NCBI GenBank assembly: GCA_016191145.1 | Contig: JACPPD010000008.1 | Span: 1-64,000, forward strand | Length of the DNA stretch: 64,000 bases | DNA from: Ignavibacteria bacterium | Lineage (GTDB): Bacteria; Bacteroidota; Ignavibacteria; Kapaibacteriales; Kapaibacteriaceae | Direction of reading: 5' to 3' | In this document: positions 38,648-49,300 of the stretch, piece after piece | How positions within the stretch are numbered: the first letter of the stretch is position 1 | Layout of the letters: each line of letters starts with the position of its first letter | Notes under the pieces: model-generated | What the model was told of the DNA's origin: nothing | Database searches by the model: none | The model's input: only the letters and a program-made list of their open reading frames with translations | Program-made: the position numbers and the translations under genes

Positions 38648-40093
38648 ATGTCAAACATGACTGTCGATCACGAACAACAAACCCGCACAAACGGGCACGC
38701 TTACGAAGAGCCTGTGCGCGAGACCTTGGTGATGGGGCACCCAACACTTCGTGACGTTACCTCGCGCATAGCAAGCATCGTTGAATCGAAACTGTCGATG
38801 AAGTATTTGTTAACGCTCAGCGTTACACTTTCGATGCTTGGTCTTGGTGTAGTGGCGCTTGGCTATACAATCCTAACAGGAATTGGTGTTTGGGGTCTCA
38901 ACAATCCTGTGGGATGGGGCTGGGATATTACCAACTTCGTTTTTTGGATTGGTATTGGACACGCTGGGACGCTGATCTCAGCCATTCTTTACTTATTCCG
39001 TCAGCGGTGGCGTACTGCAATCAACAGATCAGCAGAAGCTATGACGCTATTTGCCGTTGCCTGTGCAATGTCGATGGTGCTGGGGCATACAGGCAGGCAG
39101 TGGCTGTTTTACTGGCTTCTTCCGTTTCCCAATCAAATGCAGATGTGGGTCAATTTCCGTTCTCCGTTGATGTGGGACGTATTTGCAGTAAACACGTATG
39201 GTACAGTGTCGCTACTCTTTTGGTTTGTTGGACTCGTTCCCGACCTGGCAACATTGCGCAACTATGTTAGAAACAACGTTGCGCGAAAAATCTACAGTTT
39301 CTTCTCACTCGGTTGGACTGGTTCGCATCGGCATTGGCATCATTACGAAATCGCCTACATGATCCTTGCCGGCATTTCCACGCCACTGGTGTTATCGGTA
39401 CACAGCGTGGTTTCAATGGACTTTACCGTAGGCATTCTTCCCGGGTGGCACACTACCATCTTTCCGCCATACTTCGTTGCCGGCGCAATATTCTCTGGAT
39501 TTGCGATGGTGATGACGCTGTTGATTATCGCACGCGAAGTGCTTGATCTAAAGCAGTTCATTACGCTTAAGCATCTCGACAACATGAACAGAATCATGCT
39601 GGCAACAGGGATGATGGTGGGGTACGCCTACGCGATGGAATTTTTCATTGCATGGTACTCTGCAAATCCGTGGGAGATGTGGATTTTTCAGAACCGAGCG
39701 TTTGGTGACTACGCATGGGCATACTGGACGATGATATCGTGCAACGTTATTGCTCCGCAAATTTTCTGGTTCAGAAAATTCCGCCGCAACATTCCCCTCA
39801 TGTTCGTCATCTCGATTTTCATCAACATCGGAATGTGGTTTGAGCGGTTTACAATTATCGCAACATCGCTGCATCACGACTTCCTGCCTTCATCGTGGGG
39901 CTATTACACTCCAACATGGGTGGAAGTCTCCATCTTTATTGGAACATTTGGTTTGTTCCTCTCTGCATTTCTTCTGTTCGCAAAGTTTGTTCCTGTGATT
40001 GCCATTGCAGAAGTGAAAGCTATTCTGCCCGGTTCGCAGCCAAAACACAAACATGAGCACGGGCACGCCCATGCAGAAGTGACCGGACATTGA
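38648..40093 (+). CDS. actC: Alternative complex III subunit ActC (NrfD-like)
   Basis: [40 protein letters not shown]. Confidence 0.94.
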   Translation: MSNMTVDHEQQTRTNGHAYEEPVRETLVMGHPTLRDVTSRIASIVESKLSMKYLLTLSVTLSMLGLGVVALGYTILTGIGVWGLNNPVGWGWDITNFVFWIGIGHAGTLISAILYLFRQRWRTAINRSAEAMTLFAVACAMSMVLGHTGRQWLFYWLLPFPNQMQMWVNFRSPLMWDVFAVNTYGTVSLLFWFVGLVPDLATLRNYVRNNVARKIYSFFSLGWTGSHRHWHHYEIAYMILAGISTPLVLSVHSVVSMDFTVGILPGWHTTIFPPYFVAGAIFSGFAMVMTLLIIAREVLDLKQFITLKHLDNMNRIMLATGMMVGYAYAMEFFIAWYSANPWEMWIFQNRAFGDYAWAYWTMISCNVIAPQIFWFRKFRRNIPLMFVISIFINIGMWFERFTIIATSLHHDFLPSSWGYYTPTWVEVSIFIGTFGLFLSAFLLFAKFVPVIAIAEVKAILPGSQPKHKHEHGHAHAEVTGH

Positions 40094-40107
40094 AAGGACG
40101 CTTGATA

Positions 40108-40650
40108 ATGAGTAAGACATCTGTTGGCGCAATCGGAGAATTCACAGACGTAAATGTGTTGATTAAAGCGGCCGAGACCATTCGCGACGCCGGTTATCGC
40201 CGGTGGGATGTGCTCACACCATACCCCGTACATGGTCTGGACTCTGCAATGGGTATTAAACGTTCTATTGTTTCGTACATCGCTTTTGCAGGAATGTTAG
40301 GGGGCTTAACAACTGCGCTGGGATTACAGTGGTGGACAGGTGCATGGGATTACAAACTCAATATCGGCGGCAAGGGATTCTTTAATTGGCAGTTCAGCAT
40401 GCCTATTGATTTTGAACTTTCCGTCCTGGGTACTGCCATCTTTACAACTCTTGGCCTGTTTGCATTGTGCCGCCTGCCCACCTGGTACCATCGGTTTCAG
40501 GACGATGAGAGTTTTAAGAAGTCAACAGACGACACGTTTGTTATCACCATCGATGCCAACGACGACCGGTACTCACAAGACACTGCACAGGATTTGCTCC
40601 GCAGAGTGGGAGCTACAAACGTTCACATCGTTCAACCGACTATCGAGTGA
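40108..40650 (+). CDS. actD: Alternative complex III subunit ActD (DUF3341)
   Basis: IGEFTDVNVLIKAAETIRDAGYRRWDVLTPYPVHGLDSAMG. Confidence 0.92.
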   Translation: MSKTSVGAIGEFTDVNVLIKAAETIRDAGYRRWDVLTPYPVHGLDSAMGIKRSIVSYIAFAGMLGGLTTALGLQWWTGAWDYKLNIGGKGFFNWQFSMPIDFELSVLGTAIFTTLGLFALCRLPTWYHRFQDDESFKKSTDDTFVITIDANDDRYSQDTAQDLLRRVGATNVHIVQPTIE

Positions 40651-40671
40651 GATTCAAAACCACAGAATACA

Positions 40672-41268
40672 ATGAACGCACCACGTAAAATCCCAATTCT
40701 TGTTCTTGTCCTCATCGGCGCATTAGGAATATTTACAACACTTGTCCTTGCCGGACGGATTACATGGTTTGCAGAACAGCCGCCAATGGAATATCTGCCA
40801 AACATGGATCACCAGTTCAAGGCGATTCCACAATCGGGTAACTCCTTTTTTGCTGATAGGAAGAGCCTTAGAGATCCAGTCGAGGGGACCGTAGCCCGCG
40901 GCGTTGAGGTCTACTTACTGGGACAGGGCGACGTTGATTCGGCTGAAGTACACAATGTTGATCCAAATCTTAAACAATCAACATTTTTATTATCACGCGG
41001 ACAAAACAGATTTAACGTTTTTTGCGCAGCGTGCCACAACTTTGATGCTAAGAGCAGATCAAAACTGGTTCAGCGCGGCTCTTGGGTTGGCATTCCGGAT
41101 CTTACAATGGAGCATGCGCGAACTCTTTCAAATGCTCGGATTTTCCATATCATTAGTTCGGGACAAAACCTGATGCCGAGTTATGCTGATAAAATTCAGC
41201 CCATTGACCGTTGGGCAGTTATTTACTACCTGAGAACACTTCAGGCACGAGCCGTAAAGAGTCAATAA
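40672..41268 (+). CDS. actE: Alternative complex III cytochrome c subunit ActE
   Basis: RGQNRFNVFCAACHNFDAKSRSKLVQRG; position between actD and actF. Confidence 0.9.
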   Translation: MNAPRKIPILVLVLIGALGIFTTLVLAGRITWFAEQPPMEYLPNMDHQFKAIPQSGNSFFADRKSLRDPVEGTVARGVEVYLLGQGDVDSAEVHNVDPNLKQSTFLLSRGQNRFNVFCAACHNFDAKSRSKLVQRGSWVGIPDLTMEHARTLSNARIFHIISSGQNLMPSYADKIQPIDRWAVIYYLRTLQARAVKSQ

Positions 41269-41284
41269 AACAGGAAGCGATTTC

Positions 41285-42496
41285 ATGACACATGTCAACA
41301 TTGGTTCTACACCGTTCGTTGCAACACTGAGGAAATCTGGCATAGGTTTAATGATTGCCGGAGTGCTTGGCCTGTTTGCCGTTTACCTTACCGGCGGCGA
41401 ACACGGACAGCAGAGATTTATCGCAGACTATCTCGTGGGCTTTTGGTATTTCACCGGCGTCAGCGTCACAATGCTGTTTTTTGTTGCTTTGCAATATCTA
41501 ACTCGTGCCGGCTGGAGCGCATCTGTCCGTCGGATCGCTGAGAACCTCTCCGGCATGGTTCCGTTTGTTGCCGTCTTTCTGATTCCCATTGTTGTGAATA
41601 TGATGGGACACCATTCTATTTACGAGTGGACGCATCCGGAAGCTGCCCAGGATAAAATATTGTCGTACAAAGCCCCCTACCTCAACATGACATTCTTTTT
41701 GGTACGGATGGGACTGTATTGCTTGTTATGGTTTGGAATGTTGTGGCATCTTGTTGGTAATTCGGTTAAACAGGATACTAACGAAACGGACATTACACCA
41801 ACACGACGCAACTGGAAGAGGGCAGCGCCCTGGGTACTGGTGTATGCGATGACGATCACATTTGCATCGTTCGACCTGATGATGTCTCTCGAACCACACT
41901 GGTTCTCAACGATATGGGGTATATACACGTTTACCGGCCACTTTGTAGCGGCGCTTGCAATCATCACGCTGATGGTTGTGTATATGTACAAAGCCGGTTT
42001 ACTTCGAGGATACATCCGTGAAGAGCATTTTCACGACCTTGGCAAGCTGATGTTTGCATTTTCGGTGTTTTGGGCATACATCGGCTTCTCTCAGTACTTC
42101 ATTATATGGTATGCAAACATTCCCGAAGAAACAGTCTATTTCACACAGAGAACATCGGGTTCATGGGGGATTTTCGGATACTTGTTAATGATATTTAGAT
42201 TTGTGCTGCCGTTTGTTCTCTTGCTGCGTCAGGATGTAAAACGAAAGATTACCCTTCTTACGGTAGCGGCAATTGTTATACTCGTGGCTCATTACATCGA
42301 CATTGTTTGGATTGTAATGCCTGCAGTCGGCAAGGTTATGCAAACCGACGCAATGCTCTTTGGCTGGCAGGAGTTCACTGGAATGGCATTTTTTGCCGGC
42401 GTGTTTTTATATCTGGCAGCTCGTTTGAATACAAGACGCAATGCTGTTGCTGTCAATGATCCGTTGATCAGAGAGTCGTTTGAGTACCACACATAA
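41285..42496 (+). CDS. actF: Alternative complex III subunit ActF
   Basis: Polytopic membrane protein, SFDLMMSLEPHWFSTIWGIYTFTGHFVAALA. Confidence 0.92.
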   Translation: MTHVNIGSTPFVATLRKSGIGLMIAGVLGLFAVYLTGGEHGQQRFIADYLVGFWYFTGVSVTMLFFVALQYLTRAGWSASVRRIAENLSGMVPFVAVFLIPIVVNMMGHHSIYEWTHPEAAQDKILSYKAPYLNMTFFLVRMGLYCLLWFGMLWHLVGNSVKQDTNETDITPTRRNWKRAAPWVLVYAMTITFASFDLMMSLEPHWFSTIWGIYTFTGHFVAALAIITLMVVYMYKAGLLRGYIREEHFHDLGKLMFAFSVFWAYIGFSQYFIIWYANIPEETVYFTQRTSGSWGIFGYLLMIFRFVLPFVLLLRQDVKRKITLLTVAAIVILVAHYIDIVWIVMPAVGKVMQTDAMLFGWQEFTGMAFFAGVFLYLAARLNTRRNAVAVNDPLIRESFEYHT

Positions 42497-42526
42497 CAAC
42501 ATCGGACCGACCAGGAAAATCCAATA

Positions 42527-42559
42527 AAACAAGGACGGCCGCATAGGCCGTCCTTGTTT
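42527..42559. terminator. Strong hairpin terminator between actF and convergent genes
   Basis: AAACAAGGACGGCC-GCATA-GGCCGTCCTTGTTT, 14-bp perfect stem. Confidence 0.88.
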
Positions 42560-42580
42560 GTCTTACAATCTCAGAAATTT

Positions 42581-42901
42581 CTACTTCACCTTCGAATAAG
42601 TGAATGCCATCAACCATCCGTAAACTCCACCTAGGATGGCACCCGGGACAACATCCATTAACATATTATTGAAATTCATTGCCGGGAACATCATCACCCA
42701 CCAAAAATCCGTGACGATGCCTGTAAGGCCGGCTACTATCAAGCCCCAAATAAAGGCGGCTATTCCCATCATCGGCCGTTGCAGAACTATCAGCGCCACT
42801 ATGGCCATTCGGCAAACCTCGTACACAATAAACCATGCATGGCTGGGACCCTGACCTTCTGCATACATAACTGAAGCGAAAGTCTTTTCCATTTCAGCCA
42901 T
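42581..42901 (-). CDS. Hypothetical 106-aa membrane protein
   Basis: Multiple TM segments: FIVYEVCRMAIVALIVLQRPMMGIAAFIWGLIVAGLTGIVTDFWW. Confidence 0.7.
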   Translation of the reverse strand: MAEMEKTFASVMYAEGQGPSHAWFIVYEVCRMAIVALIVLQRPMMGIAAFIWGLIVAGLTGIVTDFWWVMMFPAMNFNNMLMDVVPGAILGGVYGWLMAFTYSKVK

Positions 42902-42908
42902 TGAATCC

Positions 42909-42998
42909 CTAAAAAATCACTTCATACATCAGATAGTCGATGCCCCAGGCTACGATTGATCCAGCAATGAGAGCGTAAATAAAACCCTTCCATTTCAT
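42909..42998 (-). CDS. Candidate 29-aa single-TM small protein, MKWKGFIYALIAGSIVAWGIDYLMYEVIF
   Basis: ATG preceded by GGAGG at SD spacing; one hydrophobic helix; co-oriented with the 106-aa gene just downstream; below ORF-track cutoff. Confidence 0.5.
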   Translation of the reverse strand: MKWKGFIYALIAGSIVAWGIDYLMYEVIF

Positions 42999-43105
42999 GC
43001 GATATCCTCCACAAATGGTTGTTGATTTTGTTGAGCGAAAGTGGCTCTAAAAACCCCTTTCAGAACAACAACGTGAGTGAACATTAACATGAGATAAAAT
43101 TGCGT

Positions 43106-43552
43106 TTAAGATGTTTGCCTACTGCTGGTTGACTTAGTGAATATCCTTGCCACCTGTACAGCAACGAAACCTGCGATAAAACCATTCACAGAGTGCCAGA
43201 TTATATCAAGAATTGAGACCGACACAGGCCAGTTGGCAAAGCGGAACATGGAGATAACATTATAAAACACAGCAAGTGCAAGATTTCCTAGCGTTAACGA
43301 TTCCACGGCGGCAGCTAGCGTGAGTCCAGACCCTGAAGCGTTCAGCGCAAATCTGAGGAAGATGTAATTAGTAATTAACGCAAGTATGAAGAATTGCCAT
43401 GGAATACCCGTCCTCGTCATCGAAACGGGCGCAAGCAATACCTCAATTTGGTCATAGGTTGATTTAAATATGACCATGTGCCATAGCCCGTCTAGTAAGA
43501 ACGAGACAATGCTCACAACCAACACGATAACGAGTAGCGACGATAGTTTCAT
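43106..43552 (-). CDS. Hypothetical membrane protein (148 aa)
   Basis: Four predicted hydrophobic helices, clean ORF with no competing ORF. Confidence 0.65.
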   Translation of the reverse strand: MKLSSLLVIVLVVSIVSFLLDGLWHMVIFKSTYDQIEVLLAPVSMTRTGIPWQFFILALITNYIFLRFALNASGSGLTLAAAVESLTLGNLALAVFYNVISMFRFANWPVSVSILDIIWHSVNGFIAGFVAVQVARIFTKSTSSRQTS

Positions 43553-43685
43553 GTTCCCTCCGACCTCATGAATAAAAAGTGACGGTTTCCCATGTCGTCA
43601 AATAGTTATTTCCCCACCAGCAACATAGAAAAGATTTCGTTTCAGTGTTCAACAAACACCAACAAGTTGATTACAAGTTTCGCAG

Positions 43686-43693
43686 TATCTTTG
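43686..43693 (+). promoter_or_regulatory. Bacteroidota-type -7 promoter element TATCTTTG upstream of lpdA
   Basis: Matches TAnnTTTG; 70 bp upstream of lpdA ATG; TTG upstream at roughly -33. Confidence 0.45.
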
Positions 43694-43762
43694 TAATCCT
43701 GTCGATTCGGTTGAAAAACGAGCCGAATCCTGCCCCTTACCAACGATATATTTTCATCGAAT

Positions 43763-45163
43763 ATGAATCAACACGCTTTTGACGTAGTCGTAATTGGCTC
43801 CGGACCCGGCGGCTATGTTGCTGCAATTCGTGCAGCTCAACTTGGACTAAAAACTGCCTGTATCGAACGCGATCGGCTGGGAGGTGTTTGTCTCAACTGG
43901 GGCTGTATTCCGTCGAAATCCTTGCTTAAAAACGCCGAGTACATGAACTTTTTCAAGCACGCGGCAGATTTTGGATTCGATGTTAAGGGGCTCGACGTCA
44001 ACTTCCCCAAGGTGATTGAGCGCTCGCGGGGAGTTGCCGACAAAATGAGTAACGGAGTTAAATATCTGTTTAAAAAGTATAAGGTTACCGAAATCAGAGG
44101 GACGGCTTCGTTAACCAGCACAACTAAAATCGACGTAGTGAATGCGGAAGGAAAACTGACCGATTCCATCGACGCTAAAAACATCATTATTGCTACCGGA
44201 GCACGGGCCAGGCAGATTCTTGGAATCGACGTTGATAGGGAATTCGTTCTTACATCTACCGAAGCCATGCTTCAGCAAAGTGCCCCAAAAACTCTTGTGA
44301 TTATGGGAGCCGGAGCCATAGGCGTCGAATTCGCCTACTTCTATAATGCATTTGGAACAAAAGTTACTATCATAGAAATGATGAATCGGGTACTGCCCGT
44401 TGAGGATGAGGATATATCGAAGGAATTGAAGCGATCGTTCGAGAAGGATGGTATTGGAATCATGACGGAAACAAAGGTTTTGTCGGCCAAGAAGAAGGGC
44501 AAGGGAGTAGAAATCATCGTTGAAAAGAAGGACGGTTCAAAGGAAACGATTACGGCAGACAAGGCGCTAAATGCAATTGGTGTACAGGGTAACATCGAGA
44601 ATATTGGCCTTGAAGCCGCCGGTGTTAAGGTTGAGCGCGGCTGGATAAAGATCGACAAAACTATGCGCACCTCTGTCCCGAATATTTATGCCATAGGAGA
44701 CGTTGCCGGCGCTCCCTGGCTCGCTCACAAGGCATCGGCCGAAGGTATTGCTGCTGCCGAGATGATTGCCGGGCATCATACCGAGGTAGACTATGGCAAC
44801 ATACCAGGCTGCACATATTGTCAGCCACAGGTTGCAAGTATCGGACTAACCGAGGCAAAGGCAAAGGAAGCCGGCTACGAGGTGCGTGTTGGCAAGTTCC
44901 CATTCACGGCCAATGGAAAGGCGCATGGAATAGGCAAGGCACAGGGATTTGTTAAACTAATTTTCGATAAGAAATATGGCGAGCTGCTGGGAGCGCATTT
45001 AATTGGTCCTGATGTAACTGAACTGATTGGCGAACTTGGTCTTGCGCGTGCACTCGATGCAACCGGCCGGACCATCTTTAAAACCATCCATGCCCACCCG
45101 ACATTAAGCGAGGCAATCATGGAGTCTGCTGCGTTAGCGTACGACGAATGCGTTAATTTTTAA
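43763..45163 (+). CDS. lpdA: Dihydrolipoyl dehydrogenase
   Basis: GGVCLNWGCIPSKSLLKNAEY redox motif, IYAIGDVAGAPWLAHKASAEG, HAHPTLSEAIMESA. Confidence 0.96.
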   Translation: MNQHAFDVVVIGSGPGGYVAAIRAAQLGLKTACIERDRLGGVCLNWGCIPSKSLLKNAEYMNFFKHAADFGFDVKGLDVNFPKVIERSRGVADKMSNGVKYLFKKYKVTEIRGTASLTSTTKIDVVNAEGKLTDSIDAKNIIIATGARARQILGIDVDREFVLTSTEAMLQQSAPKTLVIMGAGAIGVEFAYFYNAFGTKVTIIEMMNRVLPVEDEDISKELKRSFEKDGIGIMTETKVLSAKKKGKGVEIIVEKKDGSKETITADKALNAIGVQGNIENIGLEAAGVKVERGWIKIDKTMRTSVPNIYAIGDVAGAPWLAHKASAEGIAAAEMIAGHHTEVDYGNIPGCTYCQPQVASIGLTEAKAKEAGYEVRVGKFPFTANGKAHGIGKAQGFVKLIFDKKYGELLGAHLIGPDVTELIGELGLARALDATGRTIFKTIHAHPTLSEAIMESAALAYDECVNF

Positions 45164-45188
45164 ACCTCATCAATCCCCGCATCGTACC

Positions 45189-45848
45189 ATGATTATCACA
45201 GATTGGGGTCTTATAGAATATCAGGAAGCCTGGAAGCAGCAGCTCAAGATAGCCGATGATATTTTACACCACAATGTTGATGATACGCTCGTGTTTTGCG
45301 AACACCCTGCTGTAATCACTCTTGGGCGCACCACACAAGCTGGGTCAATCGTGGAATCATATCACAGCGAACAATTTTCTGACGTTCCATTCTTTGAAAC
45401 CGATCGAGGGGGAGAAGCTACAGTTCACAATCCAGGACAGCTTGTTGGGTACCCAGTGTTCAACCTCATGCGCACAACGCCCGACCTGCATTGGTTTCTT
45501 CGCAGCATAGAAGAAGCAATCATCGACGCGCTTTCTGTCTTCCACATCGAAGCACATCGAATCGAGGGGTTGACGGGTGTTTGGGTAGGGGGCGATAGAA
45601 AAATTTGTGCCATCGGGATTCACTGCAGAAAATGGGTAACGACGCACGGATTTGCCCTAAATGTGAGTAACGATTTGGCGCTTTTCAACACCATTATTCC
45701 CTGTGGAATTCACGATAAGTCGGTGACGAGCATCTTGGCCGAGACGGGAATCAGTCACTCTATACCCCAGGTGAGAGAAGAGGTTTCCAAGTCTTTTATT
45801 AAAGTTTTTTCTCTGAAATCAGTTTTAGTTAATGCCGTAACCACTTGA
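45189..45848 (+). CDS. lipB: Octanoyltransferase
   Basis: ITLGRTTQAGSI, RGGEATVHNPGQLVGYPVF, KICAIGIHCRKWVTTHGFALNV. Confidence 0.93.
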   Translation: MIITDWGLIEYQEAWKQQLKIADDILHHNVDDTLVFCEHPAVITLGRTTQAGSIVESYHSEQFSDVPFFETDRGGEATVHNPGQLVGYPVFNLMRTTPDLHWFLRSIEEAIIDALSVFHIEAHRIEGLTGVWVGGDRKICAIGIHCRKWVTTHGFALNVSNDLALFNTIIPCGIHDKSVTSILAETGISHSIPQVREEVSKSFIKVFSLKSVLVNAVTT

Positions 45849-46066
45849 TAAATAATATAGTTATGGATTTTTAACCTAACTAGTATGACGATTATTGCCT
45901 GCGATTTATGCGAATCGCACCATTAATTCTGCGCACCAGATTGGTCTGTGGATAGAGGTGTGGATATCTCTAACCACAGATTTGTATAGATATTATCAAA
46001 AGTGATGGTTTTCAACGTTGACAGTCAGTGATTCACCGCGTATGTTTGCATCAGGTTCTTTGTGTT

Positions 46067-46140
<74 letters not shown>

Positions 46141-46174
46141 GGCGACGCGAGTCGTCACTTCCTCTTTATGCTGC

Positions 46175-46218
46175 ATGCCTTGCCGTCTCATTCCCCCCTG
46201 ATGGCGAGGCATTTTTTT
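46175..46218 (+). terminator. Rho-independent terminator after tRNA-Gly
   Basis: ATGCCTTGCC...GGCGAGGCAT stem (one G.U) followed by a T run. Confidence 0.75.
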
Positions 46219-46326
46219 AGTGGTAACTTTTCACTTTACCTGCATACAATACACGTATATCATTGCGTCTCTATGCCGGTAAATTTCTGTGGGCTGTGAA
46301 CGCAATTTCAACACACAACGCCTGAT

Positions 46327-49300
46327 ATGTTCAATACAATGCTGTTTGGAAAGAAAGCCTCTTATACAGCGCTCGCATTATTTGTTGGTCATTGCATACA
46401 GTTAAACGCAGGCGACGTTAGAGGACTAAGAGTTGAAAATGCGCCTGGCGGAGTGATATCGTTTTCACTCACACCAGTGATATATGGTTGGGACACAGTC
46501 GTGGCAGACGGTAAGAAGTCTTTAATCCCTCACATTGACGGTGCGAGATTTCGGCAGACAGCAGATGCAACTATTCGGCAATGGGTTGTAACGTTTGATT
46601 TGCCGGTTTCAGGTGAACAAGGTTTTGCATTACTGGCTAAGTCGAGCACGTCATCGGCTATCGACCTGGAATTGAAGGCTGGCTATACACCCGAGGGAGT
46701 TGTGATTCCAACTCAGCAGCCGGTTGAGGCCGACGTTTCAGTTTTTTATTCCGGTATCGCCCGCGATAAACATCTTGCAAGAGTTGAGTGCGTTGTGGTT
46801 GAAAGCAGGAATGGGCAAACAATTCTTCGCGACAACTTCAATATTAAAATTGAAAAGAAAGAAATTGTTTCTGCCACCCCTCTCAAACAGACTGAACAAG
46901 TTCTGGGATTGGAACCATTAGGTGATGTTTATTCGTTTACAATTGGAGAAGAAGGCGTATACAGAATAACTGCACAGCAGTTAAGAGATGCCGGAATACC
47001 AACCGATGCGCTGGCTGCAAAGAAAATTCACATTTTCGGACGCGGTGGTACCGAACTTGACGAAGTTGTAGAATCCGAATCGAATCGTAATCTTATTGAG
47101 CAAGAGATAATTGTTCGAACCAATGGCGACGGATCTATATCTGAAGTTCTATTCTATGCATCAGGACCAAGTGGGTTTAAGTGGGGATCAAAAGGTGCTG
47201 AACATTATATCCACCACTATGCATTAAATGCCGGCTATCTGCTTACTGTAGGAGGAGCCGATGGATTGCGCAGTGTAGAACGGCAACCTGCCAGTGGGAC
47301 GCCCAACAATCGCCCCCTTACCGTTAGAGGCTATGCATTCTACGAAGAAGAGCTTGTTAACCCATACAACTCGGGTTCGGGACGGAAGTGGCTTGGGAAG
47401 ACTGTAGAGAGTAACGGTTCACTAACAATTACAACAATACTTCCAGGATTTGTAAACAGTGGAACAGTTGATTATAAGATGATGTTTGCCCATAGGGGAA
47501 GTACAAGCGGAACATTCACTGTATTTGAAAATGGAAAACCTCTCAGCCAGCGTGTATTGCCGCCTGTTCCGCAATACATGGACACATATTCGGGAGGTGT
47601 GGGTGGCTCTTTGTATGCAAATACATTATCGTCTGATGGCAGGAGTATTTTACGATTCCAATATTCAAATACCGAACCATCGTCGTCTGGCTTGCTGGAT
47701 TGGTTTGAGATTAACTATCCACGCGGAATGATTGCACAAGATGATAAGTTTTGGTTTTTTAGCGATCCCGCTTTGGATGGCATTTCAGAATATACCATCA
47801 ATGGGTTTTCGGGTTCGGAAATTTTTGCTTTCGACGTCACCGACCGCAGCCTTCCTAAACGAGTCAAAAATGCTGCTCCTTCCGGTGGATTGTGTTCCAT
47901 TCGCGAGAATTCCGATTCCAATGGTATTCGCAGATACTTTATCACATCAAGTATTCAGTCCGTTGAATTGCACAAAGTTTCCTTTGTAAACCTAAGAGCA
48001 CTTCCTCTCAATGCAGAAGCTATTGTTGTTACTCACAGCACACTGAGGGCGTCTGCCGATCGGTTTGCCGAATACCGCCGATCGAAGTCCGGCATGAGTG
48101 TTGCCGTTGTCAATATTGAAGACATCTTCAATGAATTTTCCTATGGTATCATGGATCCGACGGCGGTTCGCGATTTCATTAGACACGCTTTAACGCAATG
48201 GACAACAAAACCTAAATATGTTGTGTTATGGGGCGACGGACACTATGATTACAAGGGCATATCGACTAAAGCACCCAACTATCTGATACCATTTGAGAGC
48301 CTGGATCCGGACGATATGAACTGGGGTTTAAATACTCACACAACTGATGATTTTTTTGTTCGAGTTGCCGGGAACGATACAAGGGTTGATGTTGCTATCG
48401 GACGTTTGCCCATCACTTCGAATGCCATAGGCGATCAGATGTTGGAAAAAATCAGGCAGTACGAAGAAGAGAGTTCCGATGACGACTGGAGAACAAGAGT
48501 TGGTCTGGCAGCCGACGATGGCGCCACATCGTACGGATCCGATGGGTCGATCCACCTGGACCAGAGTGAAAGCCTTGCAAAATATTACATTCCTGAATCC
48601 ATTTTACCTAAGAAGGTATACCTTGTTGAATATCCCACCGAGAACATTGCAAAGGGACGTCGTAAGCCGGCAGTAACAAGCGAATACGTTTCCTCTATCA
48701 ATACAACGGGGCTGCTTGTATTAAACTGGGTTGGACACGGTAATCCGAGGGTGTGGGCGCATGAGCTGGTCTACGAGCGGGAAACAACACCTCCACTGAT
48801 GACGAATAGCAACAAGTTCTTTTTCCTTACGGCTGCAACCTGCGATTTTGCACGGTTCGACCTTACGGAAACGCAGTCGGGTGGCGAGGAAATTGTAGTT
48901 AAGAAGGGTGCTGGAGCCATCGGTACGTTTTCGGCTGCACGAGTAGTGTTTTCGTTTAGTAATGCTGAAATCAATCAAGAGTTCTATAAAAATTTATTTT
49001 CAATTGAACCCGATGGCAGTGTTCCGTTGCTGGGTGATGTGATGTTTAGGGTCAAGCAGACGCTTAGCGGATCGAACGATGAAAAGTTTTTGCTGGTAGC
49101 CGATCCAACGATGAGACTCACAATTCCGAATTACGAAGTGGCGTTTGATACGATTAACGGCGCTGCATTGTCTTCAGGGTCGGATGTCGTCGTTAAAGCG
49201 CTTTCCTCGGTTACAATTTCCGGGCATATTGCTAAACCCATTCAATCGTCGGCAGATGATTCATTTAACGGAATTGTCACAGTGTCGCTTCTAGATGCCG

